64,000 nucleotides of DNA from Methylocaldum marinum. GTDB taxonomy: Bacteria > Pseudomonadota > Gammaproteobacteria > Methylococcales > Methylococcaceae. This document shows positions 52,382 to 60,324 of the stretch, piece after piece. The stretch is from NCBI RefSeq assembly GCF_003584645.1, contig NZ_AP017928.1, forward strand, positions 4,343,501-4,407,500, given 5' to 3'. A model generated the notes under the pieces. The model was not told the DNA's origin. It saw nothing but the letters and a program-made list of their open reading frames with translations, and made no database searches. Numbering within the stretch: the stretch's first letter is position 1; each line of letters begins with the position of its first letter. A program made the position numbers and the translations under genes.

Positions 52382-52452
52382 TTACACGGCGAGAGGGCGA
52401 ACCGGTTCTTACGAACCGTCACGACCTCCCGGGCTTTTATCCCGCCGTGTAA
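52382..52452 (-). promoter_or_regulatory. Expression-platform pairing of the guanidine riboswitch
   Basis: In the transcript, TTACACGGCG (coordinates 52452-52443), part of the conserved 3' half of the aptamer, is perfectly complementary to CGCCGTGTAA (52391-52382) just downstream. A small GGTTC-GTAA-GAACC hairpin lies between them. The long helix and the aptamer are mutually exclusive, so guanidine binding would break the helix. No U tract follows, so whether it controls termination or translation is unclear. Confidence 0.55.
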
Positions 52453-52528
52453 CCCCGCGAGCTACGGGGCCGGAAACTCTCGGACCAGACGCCCCCGAGC
52501 GGAGGGGCCGGAACCCTAGTCGCCATTT
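52420..52528 (-). promoter_or_regulatory. Guanidine-I (ykkC) riboswitch aptamer
   Basis: Read on the reverse strand, all hallmark ykkC segments occur in order: GCGACTAGGGTTCCGG, then TCTGGTCCGAGAG, then TTACACGGCGGGATAAAAGC followed by CCGGGAGGTCG. CGAC near the 5' end pairs with GTCG near the 3' end as P1, and a GC-rich stem joins CCGGCCCC to GGGG segments. Class I binds guanidinium and switches on guanidine detoxification or use. It lies about 60 bases upstream of the binding-protein gene and within the transcript from the sigma-54 promoter at 52576. Confidence 0.93.
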
Positions 52529-52575
52529 GTGAACGGTGCCGCCGAATGGCGCACCTCTCGTTACGGATGAGAGTA

Positions 52576-52591
52576 CGCAGGATGCGTGCCA
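52576..52591 (-). promoter_or_regulatory. Sigma-54 promoter of the guanidine operon
   Basis: Reverse strand TGGCACGCATCCTGCG: a perfect TGGCACG -24 element, GG-N10-GC spacing and a CTGCG -12 element. The transcript would start near 52564, about 36 bases before the riboswitch aptamer. Confidence 0.75.
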
Positions 52592-52631
52592 GCCTCGAAA
52601 TAGGCGGTATCGGAAAGATTCGTGACGGAGC

Positions 52632-52660
52632 TGCCCCATGCTTTGAACAATAATGGGGCA
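52632..52660. promoter_or_regulatory. Inverted repeat, possible operator
   Basis: TGCCCCAT at 52632-52639 and ATGGGGCA at 52653-52660, a perfect 8-bp inverted repeat with a 13-base spacer between the two divergent sigma-54 promoters. It could bind an additional regulator or be a degenerate second activator site. Confidence 0.4.
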
Positions 52661-52675
52661 ATTTATCGATATTTC

Positions 52676-52690
52676 GCACGTAAATGGTGC
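52676..52690. promoter_or_regulatory. NtrC-type activator site shared by the divergent promoters
   Basis: GCACGTAAATGGTGC fits the NtrC core GCAC-N7-GTGC. It is centred about 93 bases from the -24 GG of the reverse promoter and about 116 from that of the forward promoter, typical enhancer distances. It suggests activation under nitrogen limitation. Confidence 0.65.
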
Positions 52691-52797
52691 GTTGCGCCGG
52701 CTTTTTGCCCGGGTGTGCGTTGTTTCGCGCCGCCGGAAACGGAGGGAAGTTCTGACCGTCCGGGGATACGGACCGGATTTATTCTTTCCGAAACCCA

Positions 52798-52813
52798 TGG
52801 CGCACTTTATGCT
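52798..52813 (+). promoter_or_regulatory. Sigma-54 promoter of the divergent porin gene
   Basis: TGGCGCACTTTATGCT has the GG-N10-GC spacing; the -24 half is slightly off consensus. The predicted start near 52824 gives a 57-base leader. Confidence 0.65.
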
Positions 52814-52880
52814 TTTGTAGTCTTTCGACGACTCACAGGGCTCCGCTGTTTAAGCGCAAGAAACACAGGAGCCTGAACTC

Positions 52881-54182
52881 ATGAAAAACATCAAATCGAA
52901 GCGTCATCTGGCACTTATCGCGGGCGGGCTGATGAGTATCGGTGACCCGGGCCGGGCCGAAGAGGCATCCGGTTTATTGGGGGGATTAAAGTTCATCAAC
53001 GAATCAGCCTGGATGAAATCCCTGGGCCTGACCGTGACCGGCTGGATGGACGCGGGTATTACCTACAATGCCAACGATCCGGCGGACAACTACAACGGTC
53101 CCGTGATCTTCAACGATAGGTCCGGCGAGTTTCAGCTCAATCAGTTGGTGGTGGATTTGTCCCGGGCCGTGAACGTCGAGGGCAGCGAGTGGGACGTGGG
53201 CGGAAAGGTGACTTTCATGTTCGGCACCGACGCCCGGACCAACACCATCAATGCTTACGGCGAGGGTCACTGGGACAACGACTTGATCGGCGACGGCACA
53301 CGCTTCTACAAAATCGCGCTTCCCAACGTCTATATCGACGTGTTCGCGCCGTTCGGCAACGGAATCACGGCACGGCTGGGTCGTTTCTATACCATCATGG
53401 GTTATGAAACGGGCTTGTCTCCGGACAATTTCTTTTATTCCCACCCGTATACCTTCCAATACGGCGAACCCTTTACCCATACCGGGGTGATGTTCACCTA
53501 TCCGGTCGTCAACAATTTGCTGGTCACTCTCGGGGCCGTTACGGGAGGACACAATCAGTTCGGCGGATCGCTGGACGGCAACGCGGGCTGGGACGGCTTC
53601 GACAAGAATATGGAAAACTGGAATTTTCTGGGCGGCGTTTTCTGGAATACCGACGATCATGCGACGTCGGTCGGATTCTCGATCATCACCGGCGATGTCA
53701 ACGCCGATAACGACCTCGACGATTTTCGCCGGAAAACGGGTATCGACAAAAAGGACAATCGCACCTTCTACAGTTTCATTTTCAAGCAGGATTTCACCGA
53801 TCACGTGCACTATGTCTTCCAGCACGATCACGGCATCGAGCAACAGCATCCTTTGAACAATTTCAAGGACGCTCAGTGGTACGGCATTCAGCAGCAGCTG
53901 ATTTACGAGGTCACCGATACCGTGGGTGTGGGATTGCGGGGCGAGTGGTTCCGCGATGACGATGGCGTGCGCGTTGGACAAATGTGTCCCGGCTGCGCCG
54001 TTCTCGCCTCCGGCCCCGCCAGCTATTACGGCATTACCCTGGGCTTGAATTGGAAGCCGGTGGACTGGGTCGCCCTTCGCCCCGAAGTCCGATACGACTG
54101 GGCCGACGGCATAAACAACTACGACGCACGCAAGAAAAGCGATCAGCTTTTATTCGCTGTCGACGCGGTCATCAAGTTCTGA
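52881..54182 (+). CDS. Outer-membrane beta-barrel porin (BBP2/OmpL-like)
   Basis: A 433-residue exported barrel. A signal peptide is followed by LTVTGWMDAGITYNANDPADN, the usual start of the putative beta-barrel porin-2 family. It ends LFAVDAVIKF with the C-terminal Phe needed for outer-membrane assembly. Alternating aromatic strands and Asp/Asn-rich turns run throughout (KVTFMFGTDARTNTINAYGE and YGITLGLNWKPVDWVALRPE). AGGAG precedes the ATG. It diverges from the guanidine operon and shares the NtrC-like site with it, so it probably admits small nitrogen compounds across the outer membrane under nitrogen limitation. Confidence 0.85.
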   Translation: MKNIKSKRHLALIAGGLMSIGDPGRAEEASGLLGGLKFINESAWMKSLGLTVTGWMDAGITYNANDPADNYNGPVIFNDRSGEFQLNQLVVDLSRAVNVEGSEWDVGGKVTFMFGTDARTNTINAYGEGHWDNDLIGDGTRFYKIALPNVYIDVFAPFGNGITARLGRFYTIMGYETGLSPDNFFYSHPYTFQYGEPFTHTGVMFTYPVVNNLLVTLGAVTGGHNQFGGSLDGNAGWDGFDKNMENWNFLGGVFWNTDDHATSVGFSIITGDVNADNDLDDFRRKTGIDKKDNRTFYSFIFKQDFTDHVHYVFQHDHGIEQQHPLNNFKDAQWYGIQQQLIYEVTDTVGVGLRGEWFRDDDGVRVGQMCPGCAVLASGPASYYGITLGLNWKPVDWVALRPEVRYDWADGINNYDARKKSDQLLFAVDAVIKF

Positions 54183-54220
54183 GGAGTTCTATTATCCGCC
54201 GCGGATCGAGAGCATTATAC

Positions 54221-54408
54221 GTAGGATGGGTAGAGCGAAGCGAAACCCATCTATGGCGGGTAAGCCCGTCGGCTCCGCTCAGGACAGGCTCCGCGTAACC
54301 CACCGACCCTTCGACTGGGCTCAGGACAGGTCCGAGGCCGCTCGGTGGGTTACGGCCTCGCGGCCTAACCCACCATCAATGGGTTTCGCTTCGCTCTACC
54401 CATCCTAC
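54221..54408. repeat. 188-bp MITE-like element with perfect 30-bp terminal inverted repeats
   Basis: 54221-54250 (GTAGGATGGGTAGAGCGAAG, then CGAAACCCAT) is the exact reverse complement of 54379-54408. A second inverted pair (AACCCACCGA/TCGGTGGGTT) is nested inside. It has no coding capacity. The motif GTAGGATGGGT...GAAACCCAT is familiar as a repeat in several gammaproteobacterial genomes. It lies just after the porin gene. A target duplication was not identified. Confidence 0.8.
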
Positions 54409-54439
54409 AAACAGTGGCGCTGTCGGCAGCATTTTCTAC

Positions 54440-54670
54440 TTAGTGCAGCAAAGTCAGTTCCCACCGGCTGTCGCGATCATTCTGGCGGATGGTGTAAATG
54501 TGGCAATCGTCGCCGAGCACTTTGAAATAGCGGTGCTCCGGCGTGGTCCAGCGGTTGAGGATTTCCACCTTGACTTTGCGGTCGTCGATCAACAGCCGCC
54601 GCGGTTCTTCGTCGCCGCGATAGCCGGCATAACAGAACACCCTGATTTCGGAAAAAGATTCACGTTTCAT
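54440..54670 (-). CDS. Small conserved hypothetical protein
   Basis: A 76-residue basic/acidic protein without signal or membrane segment: IRVFCYAGYRGDEEPRRLLI, then VEILNRWTTPEHRYFKVLGDD and YTIRQNDRDSRWELTLLH. This pattern (AGYRG-PRR, RW--P-HRYFKV-G-D, WEL) recurs in short hypothetical proteins of gammaproteobacteria, possibly DUF6504. Its only Shine-Dalgarno-like bases (AAGG) fall within the stem of the 50-bp palindrome immediately upstream, so translation may be limited by that structure. It lies downstream of the acyl-CoA dehydrogenase gene on the same strand but is probably not part of beta-oxidation. Confidence 0.7.
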   Translation of the reverse strand: MKRESFSEIRVFCYAGYRGDEEPRRLLIDDRKVKVEILNRWTTPEHRYFKVLGDDCHIYTIRQNDRDSRWELTLLH

Positions 54671-54671
54671 G

Positions 54672-54721
54672 CGCCTTGGAACTGTCCAAAAGGGTAACCC
54701 TTCTTGGACAGTTCCAAGGCG
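54672..54721. terminator. 50-bp near-perfect palindrome
   Basis: CGCCTTGGAACTGTCCAA at 54672-54689 is exactly complementary to TTGGACAGTTCCAAGGCG at 54704-54721, with AAGGGT/ACCCTT pairing inside. It lies between the acyl-CoA dehydrogenase stop (54764) and the small gene's ATG. It could terminate the beta-oxidation transcript, or be a palindromic repeat. No T run follows on either strand. Confidence 0.55.
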
Positions 54722-54763
54722 TTTGTGTTGTCAAAGTGACGTGGAGTGGTTCCGGAGTCGGTC

Positions 54764-56548
54764 CTAAAACGCCTCGTCCCTGAAAGCCATGATGCTGCCG
54801 CTGCCGGACAGAATCGCGGAAAAGAGCCCCGAGGTTCTGGGCAAGATGCGCTCCATGAAGAAGCGGGCGGTATCGAGCTTGGCTCGGTAAAAGCCGGTCG
54901 TATCGTTCTCGACCTCTGTTTGCGCGATTTCCGCCATGCGCGCCCAGCAATAGGCCATGGTGGTGAGGCCGAACAGATGCAGGTAGTCGTAGGCCGCGGC
55001 GCCGGCTTGGTTGGGATCGGCGAGACTGCGCTCGGCGATGAAAGCCGTTGCGCGTTGCAGCCGGCCGAATGCCTTGGCCAGCGGCTCGATGACGAAAGCC
55101 AGTTGAGCCTGCCCGGCGCGTTCGTCGAGATGACGCTGGACCGGATGGAAGAAGCTGCGGAGATATCTTCCGGCGTGGGCGGGCAGCTTGCGTCCGACCA
55201 GATCCAGGGCCTGGATGCCGTTGGCGCCCTCGTAGATCTGGGCGATGCGGGCATCGCGCACGAACTGTTCGATGCCGTGTTCTCGTATGTAGCCGTGCCC
55301 GCCGTATACCTGCATGGCCAGATTGGCGGTCTCGAACCCGAGATCGGTGAAGAAGGCCTTTACCACGGGCGTCAGCAAGGCGACGAAGTCCTCGGCTTCC
55401 TGGCGGACAGCCGGGTCCGGATGCCGGTTTTCCTTGTCGAGTTGTGCGCCCACCCAGGCCGACATCGCCCGCATGCCCTCGGTATAGGCGCGCATGGTCA
55501 AGAGCATGCGCCGCACGTCCGGGTGGACGATGAGGGGATCGGCCGGCTTTTCGGGATTCTTGGGGCCGGTCAGGGCGCGGCCTTGCAAGCGCTCCTTGGC
55601 ATAGGCCGCGGCATTTTGATAGGCCACTTCGCCGAGCCCCAGCCCCTGCAATCCGACTTCGAGGCGGGCGCTGTTCATCATCACGAACATGGCGCGGAGT
55701 CCTTTATGGAGATCTCCGATCAAATAGCCGGTGGCGTCTTCGAGGCTGAGGCTGCAGGTGCTCGAGCCCTTGATGCCCATCTTGTGCTCGATGGCCGTGC
55801 AGAAGATGCGGTTGCGCGGTCCGAGGCTGCCGTCCGGGTTGACCAGGAACTTCGGCACCAGGAACAGGCTTATGCCCTTGACCCCAGGCGGGGCATCGGG
55901 TGCGCGCGCCAGGACCATCTGGATGATGTTTTCGCTGAGATCCTGCTCGCCGCCCGAAATGAAAATCTTGTTGCCGGTGAGCCGATAAGTGCCGTCCGGT
56001 TGCCGAACCGCCTTGGTGCGGAGCAGGCCGAGATCGGTGCCGCATTGCGGCTCGGTCAGGCACATGGTGCCGGTCCAGCGTCCTTCCACCATGTTCGGAA
56101 GATAAAGATTCTTGATCTCCTCCGAGGCGGTCTTGAGCAGCAGCTGATAGGCGCCGTGGGTCAGCTTGGTGTAGATGGCGAAGGACAGGTTGCTGGCCGA
56201 CATCATTTCCGAGGTCAGCACGTAGACCGTTTCAGGGAGTCCTTGGCCGCCATATTCCGGAAGGCTGGTCAAACCCGGCCAGCCGCCTTCCCGGAAGCGC
56301 TGATACGCTTCCTTGAATCCGCGCGGGGTGTACACCTCGCCGTTCTCGAACCGGCAGCCTTCCTCGTCGCCGCTCCGGTTGAGAGGAAACAGAATGTTTT
56401 CGGCCACCTTGGCCATTTCCTCCAGGACCGCGTCCACCAGCTCAGGCGGCACGTCCTCCATGCCGGGCATGTCCCCTAGGTGCTGGTCGGCCAGGAATTC
56501 GTGGTAGATGAAGCGCATATCGCGCAAGGGAGCTTTGTAGGTGGCCAT
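54764..56548 (-). CDS. Acyl-CoA dehydrogenase (FadE-like, long form)
   Basis: A 594-residue FAD enzyme catalysing the first oxidation of acyl-CoA. N-terminal, middle and C-terminal acyl-CoA dehydrogenase domains are followed by an extra C-terminal domain, as in the DmdC/3-methylmercaptopropionyl-CoA dehydrogenase-like group. Visible motifs are MCLTEPQCGTDLGLLRTKA (FAD-binding), KIFISGGEQDL, the AIEHKMGIKGSSTCSLSLEDATG region, and MQVYGGHGYIREHGIEQFVRDARIAQIYEGANGIQ containing the C-terminal signature. It starts three bases after the bifunctional FadN-type gene and is the last of the beta-oxidation run. Substrate chain length unknown. Confidence 0.93.
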   Translation of the reverse strand: MATYKAPLRDMRFIYHEFLADQHLGDMPGMEDVPPELVDAVLEEMAKVAENILFPLNRSGDEEGCRFENGEVYTPRGFKEAYQRFREGGWPGLTSLPEYGGQGLPETVYVLTSEMMSASNLSFAIYTKLTHGAYQLLLKTASEEIKNLYLPNMVEGRWTGTMCLTEPQCGTDLGLLRTKAVRQPDGTYRLTGNKIFISGGEQDLSENIIQMVLARAPDAPPGVKGISLFLVPKFLVNPDGSLGPRNRIFCTAIEHKMGIKGSSTCSLSLEDATGYLIGDLHKGLRAMFVMMNSARLEVGLQGLGLGEVAYQNAAAYAKERLQGRALTGPKNPEKPADPLIVHPDVRRMLLTMRAYTEGMRAMSAWVGAQLDKENRHPDPAVRQEAEDFVALLTPVVKAFFTDLGFETANLAMQVYGGHGYIREHGIEQFVRDARIAQIYEGANGIQALDLVGRKLPAHAGRYLRSFFHPVQRHLDERAGQAQLAFVIEPLAKAFGRLQRATAFIAERSLADPNQAGAAAYDYLHLFGLTTMAYCWARMAEIAQTEVENDTTGFYRAKLDTARFFMERILPRTSGLFSAILSGSGSIMAFRDEAF

Positions 56549-56551
56549 GGC

Positions 56552-58891
56552 TTAATTCCTCAAAGGCTTACCGGTTTCCAGCATGTGTTCCATGCGGGCG
56601 ATCGTTTCCTTTCGCTTGACCAGGTCCATGAAGGCGCGCCGCTCCAATGCCAAGAGATCGTCTTCGGACAATGGCTTGCTGATGTCGGTATCGCTTCCAG
56701 TGAGTACATCGGCCAAGGCTCCGGCGACAACAGCGTCGTGGGCCGTGGCCTTGCCGAGCCGCCGGTACTGGCCGATGGCCATGTCCAGCGCGGCCTTGCC
56801 CGAAGGCCCTGGGAGATAAAAGACCGGCGGCTCGGGCGGCGCGTAGCTTTCGCTCAGCGCCAGCGCTTTTTCCTTGGCGTCGAACAGCAGCCGGTCGCGG
56901 TTCATGGTGATGCCGTCGGTGGGGCGCAGGAACAGAAGGTCTTTCGCTTCCCGGGCCGATTTCGACACAGTGGCGACGCTGACGGTTTCGAAGACGCGGG
57001 CGACCGGCGCCATCGGGCCTTGGGGAGATTTCTTGTCGGCGAAGGCGCGCAGCAGCATCTCCTTGCAGCCGCCCCAGCCGGGAATCACGCCGACGCCGGC
57101 TTCCACCAGCCCCATATACAATTCGGCATGAGCCTGGACGGCATCGCAATGGAGCAGAATTTCGCATCCGCCGCCGAGGGCCATTCCCGAGGGCGCGCCG
57201 ACCACGGGGAAGGGGGCGTATTCGAGTGCCTTGAACGCCTCCTGGCCCTGTTTGACCATGTTCTCCACTTCCGGCCACAGCGCGATGTTGACGCCGAAGA
57301 GCAGCACCCCGAGATTGGCTCCGGCGGAGAAATTGTCGGCTTCGTTGTAAATCACCAGCGCGCGGTAATCGCTCCGCACGATGTCGACAGCCTTGTGGAC
57401 CAGCTTGAGCACCAGAGGATCGAAGGTGTTCATCTTGCTCTGGAATTCCAGGCAGACGACGCCGTCGCCCACGTCCCAAAGGCTCGCCGAAGGATTCTTC
57501 GTCAGAGGCTTGCTGCGCCGCTTGACGTCGGCCAGCAGCAAGACGCCGGGTGGCCGGTTCACCGCTCGTAGAGTGGGCTTGGTCCCGCCCGTGCCGGTGA
57601 ATGCAAGCCCGTGCAGCCGCCCGTCGACGACTTGGTAAAGCGGTCCGTCGTGTCGGAGCAGATCTGGCACGGGCTTGCCCATGGCTTCGAGCATCCGGAC
57701 CAGGTTTTCGTCGCCGATCCGGTCGATCAGTTCGAACGGGCCGTACTGCCAGTTGTAGCCCAGCCGCATGGCACGGTCGACCGATTCCAGATCGTCGGCG
57801 ACGTGCGGCGCCACCTCGGCGGCGTAAGCCAGGGTCTGGGCCATGACGCTCCGGGCGTATTCGGCGGTCTTGTCGTGGAACTGCAGCAGCCCGGCCAGGC
57901 CGCCCGCCTTCATCGCCGCGATGCTGGCGAGTTCCGGTTTGGTGCTGACCCGGTACGCGCCGGTTTGAAGGTCCAGCGCTTCCTTGATCCGCTCGCCGCG
58001 GTTCCGGTTCAAGCGATAAAATCCGCCTTTGCCTTTGCGTCCGGTATAGCCTTCCGCGATCATCCGCGTCACCAGGTCCGGCACTTGGCTGATGGCGTGG
58101 AACGGATCGTTCGGCGGAAGCGCCCGATCCATGCCGGGAACGATGTGGGGGACGAGATCGAGACCGACCAGGTCGAGCAGGCCGAATATGCCGGTTTTCG
58201 GGATGCCGAACGGATGGCTGATGACGGTGTCGGCTTTCTCGACGGTGAGCCCGAGACGCAGGGCTTCCAGGAGCCCCAGCTGCAGCCAGAAGATGCCGAT
58301 GCGGTTGGCGATGAAGCCGGGCGTATCGTTGGAATGCACGATGCTCTTGCCGAGCCGCCGGTCGCCGAAGTCGACCAGCGCGGCTAGCGCATCGGGCCGG
58401 GTTTCGGGGCCGTAAACGATTTCCAGCAGCCGCATGTAGCGCGGCGGATTGAAGAAGTGAGTGATCAGGAAGTCGCGCCGGAAATTCTCCGGCATGTCCC
58501 GCGTGAGCTCGGCGAGCGGGAGGGTGGAGGTGTTGGAGGAAACGACGGAACCGGATTTGCGGACACTGTCCAGGTTGCGGTAGAGCTTGTGCTTGATGTC
58601 CGGTTTCTCGATCACCGCCTCGACGATCCAATCGGTCTCGGCGAGTTTTTCGAGATCGTCCTCGATGTTGCCGGGCGTGATCCGCGCGAGATTCTTGCGG
58701 TGCATCAACGGGGGCGGATCGGTTTCCTGAAGCTTCTTCAAGGCGTTCTTGGCAACCATGTTCCGATCCGTTGCGCCTTCGGGCACGATGTCCAGCAACA
58801 AAACCGGGACGCCGGCGTTGGCGGCCTGGGCCGCGATAGCCGATCCCATGACTCCTGCGCCGATGACGGCCATTTTTTCTATTTTCATCAT
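56552..58891 (-). CDS. 3-hydroxyacyl-CoA dehydrogenase/enoyl-CoA hydratase (FadN type)
   Basis: 779 residues from the ATG at 58891, with GAGG five bases upstream; the frame is open further back, but the NAD-binding motif fixes the N-terminus. Domain order is dehydrogenase first: MAVIGAGVMGSAIAAQAANAG (residues about 7-27), then NTSTLPLAELTRDMP and HFFNPPRYMRLLEIV, two dehydrogenase C-terminal domains to about 430, then the crotonase domain (about 480-700) with FSAGANLGVLLFG and GMALGGGCEILLHCDAVQAH. This order is that of FadN/YusL, opposite to E. coli FadB. Together with the thiolase and dehydrogenase genes it completes the beta-oxidation spiral. Confidence 0.93.
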   Translation of the reverse strand: MMKIEKMAVIGAGVMGSAIAAQAANAGVPVLLLDIVPEGATDRNMVAKNALKKLQETDPPPLMHRKNLARITPGNIEDDLEKLAETDWIVEAVIEKPDIKHKLYRNLDSVRKSGSVVSSNTSTLPLAELTRDMPENFRRDFLITHFFNPPRYMRLLEIVYGPETRPDALAALVDFGDRRLGKSIVHSNDTPGFIANRIGIFWLQLGLLEALRLGLTVEKADTVISHPFGIPKTGIFGLLDLVGLDLVPHIVPGMDRALPPNDPFHAISQVPDLVTRMIAEGYTGRKGKGGFYRLNRNRGERIKEALDLQTGAYRVSTKPELASIAAMKAGGLAGLLQFHDKTAEYARSVMAQTLAYAAEVAPHVADDLESVDRAMRLGYNWQYGPFELIDRIGDENLVRMLEAMGKPVPDLLRHDGPLYQVVDGRLHGLAFTGTGGTKPTLRAVNRPPGVLLLADVKRRSKPLTKNPSASLWDVGDGVVCLEFQSKMNTFDPLVLKLVHKAVDIVRSDYRALVIYNEADNFSAGANLGVLLFGVNIALWPEVENMVKQGQEAFKALEYAPFPVVGAPSGMALGGGCEILLHCDAVQAHAELYMGLVEAGVGVIPGWGGCKEMLLRAFADKKSPQGPMAPVARVFETVSVATVSKSAREAKDLLFLRPTDGITMNRDRLLFDAKEKALALSESYAPPEPPVFYLPGPSGKAALDMAIGQYRRLGKATAHDAVVAGALADVLTGSDTDISKPLSEDDLLALERRAFMDLVKRKETIARMEHMLETGKPLRN

Positions 58892-58944
58892 GTCGGCCTC
58901 ACTTGACTTGGAGACGGGCCATCCGAGGCCCGCCTTTTCAAAGT

Positions 58945-60081
58945 TCAAACCGCTTCCAGAATCGTCGCGATGCCTTGTCCGCCGCCTATGCACTGCGTCG
59001 CCAGGGCGTAGCGCTTCTTTTCCTTTTTCAGCAGCGACGCCGCTTTTCCGGTAATGCGGGCTCCGCTCGCGCCCAGCGGATGGCCCAGGGCGATGGCGCC
59101 GCCGTGGAGATTGAGCTTGCTCTCGTCGATGCCGAGTTCACGGATGCACGCCAGCGCCTGGACCGCGAAGGCTTCGTTCAATTCGATGATATCGATGCCC
59201 TCGAGAGCGAGCCCTGCGCGTTGCAGCGCCTTGCGGCTCGCGGCGACCGGACCTATGCCCATGATCTCGGGGGCGCAGCCGGCTACGGCAATGCTCTTGA
59301 CGCGCGCCAGGGGTTCGAGTCCGTGGCGGGCCGCGTAATCCTCGGAGCAGACCAAGACCGCGGCAGCGCCGTCGGTGAGCGGCGACGAGGTTCCGGCCGT
59401 GACCACGCCGTTTTCCCTGAAAGCGGGCTTGAGTCCGGCCAAGCCCTCCGGAGTGGTTTCAGGACGCGGACAGCCGTCCTCCGTAACCGTGCCATCGGGT
59501 GTCTCGATGGGGATCAGTTCGTCGTCGAATCCGCCCGAGGCTTTGGCTTCCCGCGTTTTGCGCTGGCTGTCGAAGGCGAAGCGCTCCTGGTCGGCGCGGC
59601 TGATGCCGTACCGCTCGACCAGGTTTTCCGCGGTTTCCCCCATGCTCATGTAGGCTTGCGGATATTCCTGGTAAAGCTTGGGGTGAGGCATCGGATTGAA
59701 GCCCGTCATCGGCACCCGGCTCATGGATTCGACACCGGCGCAGATGAACGCCTCGCCGGCATTCAGTTGTATGGCACCCGCCGCCTGGTGTATGGCCTGC
59801 ATGGACGAGCCGCAGAACCGGTTGATGGTGGTGCCTGCGACCGACTGCGGGAGACCGGCCAGGAATACCACGAGACGGCCCAAATTGAAGCCTTGCTCGG
59901 CTTCCGGAAAGGCGCAGCCGAGAATCAGATCCTCGATTTCTTCGGGCTTGACGCCGGTTTTGCTCAACAAGGCTTTCACCACTTGCGCGGCCAATTCGTC
60001 GGGGCGGACGCCGCTGAGCTGCCCTTTCTTGGCCGGGGTGAACGGCGAGCGGCAGTAGCCGGCGATGACGACGTTTTTCAT
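58945..60081 (-). CDS. Acetyl-CoA acyltransferase (thiolase)
   Basis: 378 residues from the ATG at 60081, preceded by AGGAGG. Thiolase fold with the acyl-accepting Cys in TTINRFCGSSMQAIHQAAG (about residue 90), GGAIALGHPLGASGARITGKAA near the C-terminus with the catalytic His, and TQCIGGGQGIATILE with the second catalytic Cys. It cleaves 3-ketoacyl-CoA to acetyl-CoA and shortened acyl-CoA, as FadA or the YusK/AtoB type. It lies 54 bases upstream of the FadN-type gene, so the two are probably co-transcribed with the dehydrogenase gene. Confidence 0.94.
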   Translation of the reverse strand: MKNVVIAGYCRSPFTPAKKGQLSGVRPDELAAQVVKALLSKTGVKPEEIEDLILGCAFPEAEQGFNLGRLVVFLAGLPQSVAGTTINRFCGSSMQAIHQAAGAIQLNAGEAFICAGVESMSRVPMTGFNPMPHPKLYQEYPQAYMSMGETAENLVERYGISRADQERFAFDSQRKTREAKASGGFDDELIPIETPDGTVTEDGCPRPETTPEGLAGLKPAFRENGVVTAGTSSPLTDGAAAVLVCSEDYAARHGLEPLARVKSIAVAGCAPEIMGIGPVAASRKALQRAGLALEGIDIIELNEAFAVQALACIRELGIDESKLNLHGGAIALGHPLGASGARITGKAASLLKKEKKRYALATQCIGGGQGIATILEAV

Positions 60082-60153
60082 GGTCTTCCTCCTGACAGAA
60101 CACGCCATAACGGACGGGAGATCCCGAGATCTCGCAAACGAAAATAACCGTTG

Positions 60154-60229
60154 GGACTTACGCGGAAACGTTTTCGATTCCCTCATTCCGGCCTTCTTCC
60201 GGAAGAAGAAGAGCAAAACGCGTAAGTCC
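60154..60229. repeat. 76-bp inverted-repeat element
   Basis: GGACTTACGCG at 60154-60164 and CGCGTAAGTCC at 60219-60229 are perfect inverted repeats bounding a palindrome CTTCTTCCGGAAGAAG (60193-60208). GGACTTACGC resembles the ends of several insertion sequences. It may be a small MITE or the terminator of the upstream fadD gene. Confidence 0.55.
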
Positions 60230-60324
60230 TGACTGCAAATTACCGCTCGGCTGCTCGAAGCGGCCGCCTTGTCCGAAATTCCTTGACGCAGCGGGAATTA
60301 AGAGCTGAGCTGCGTGTCGTATTG

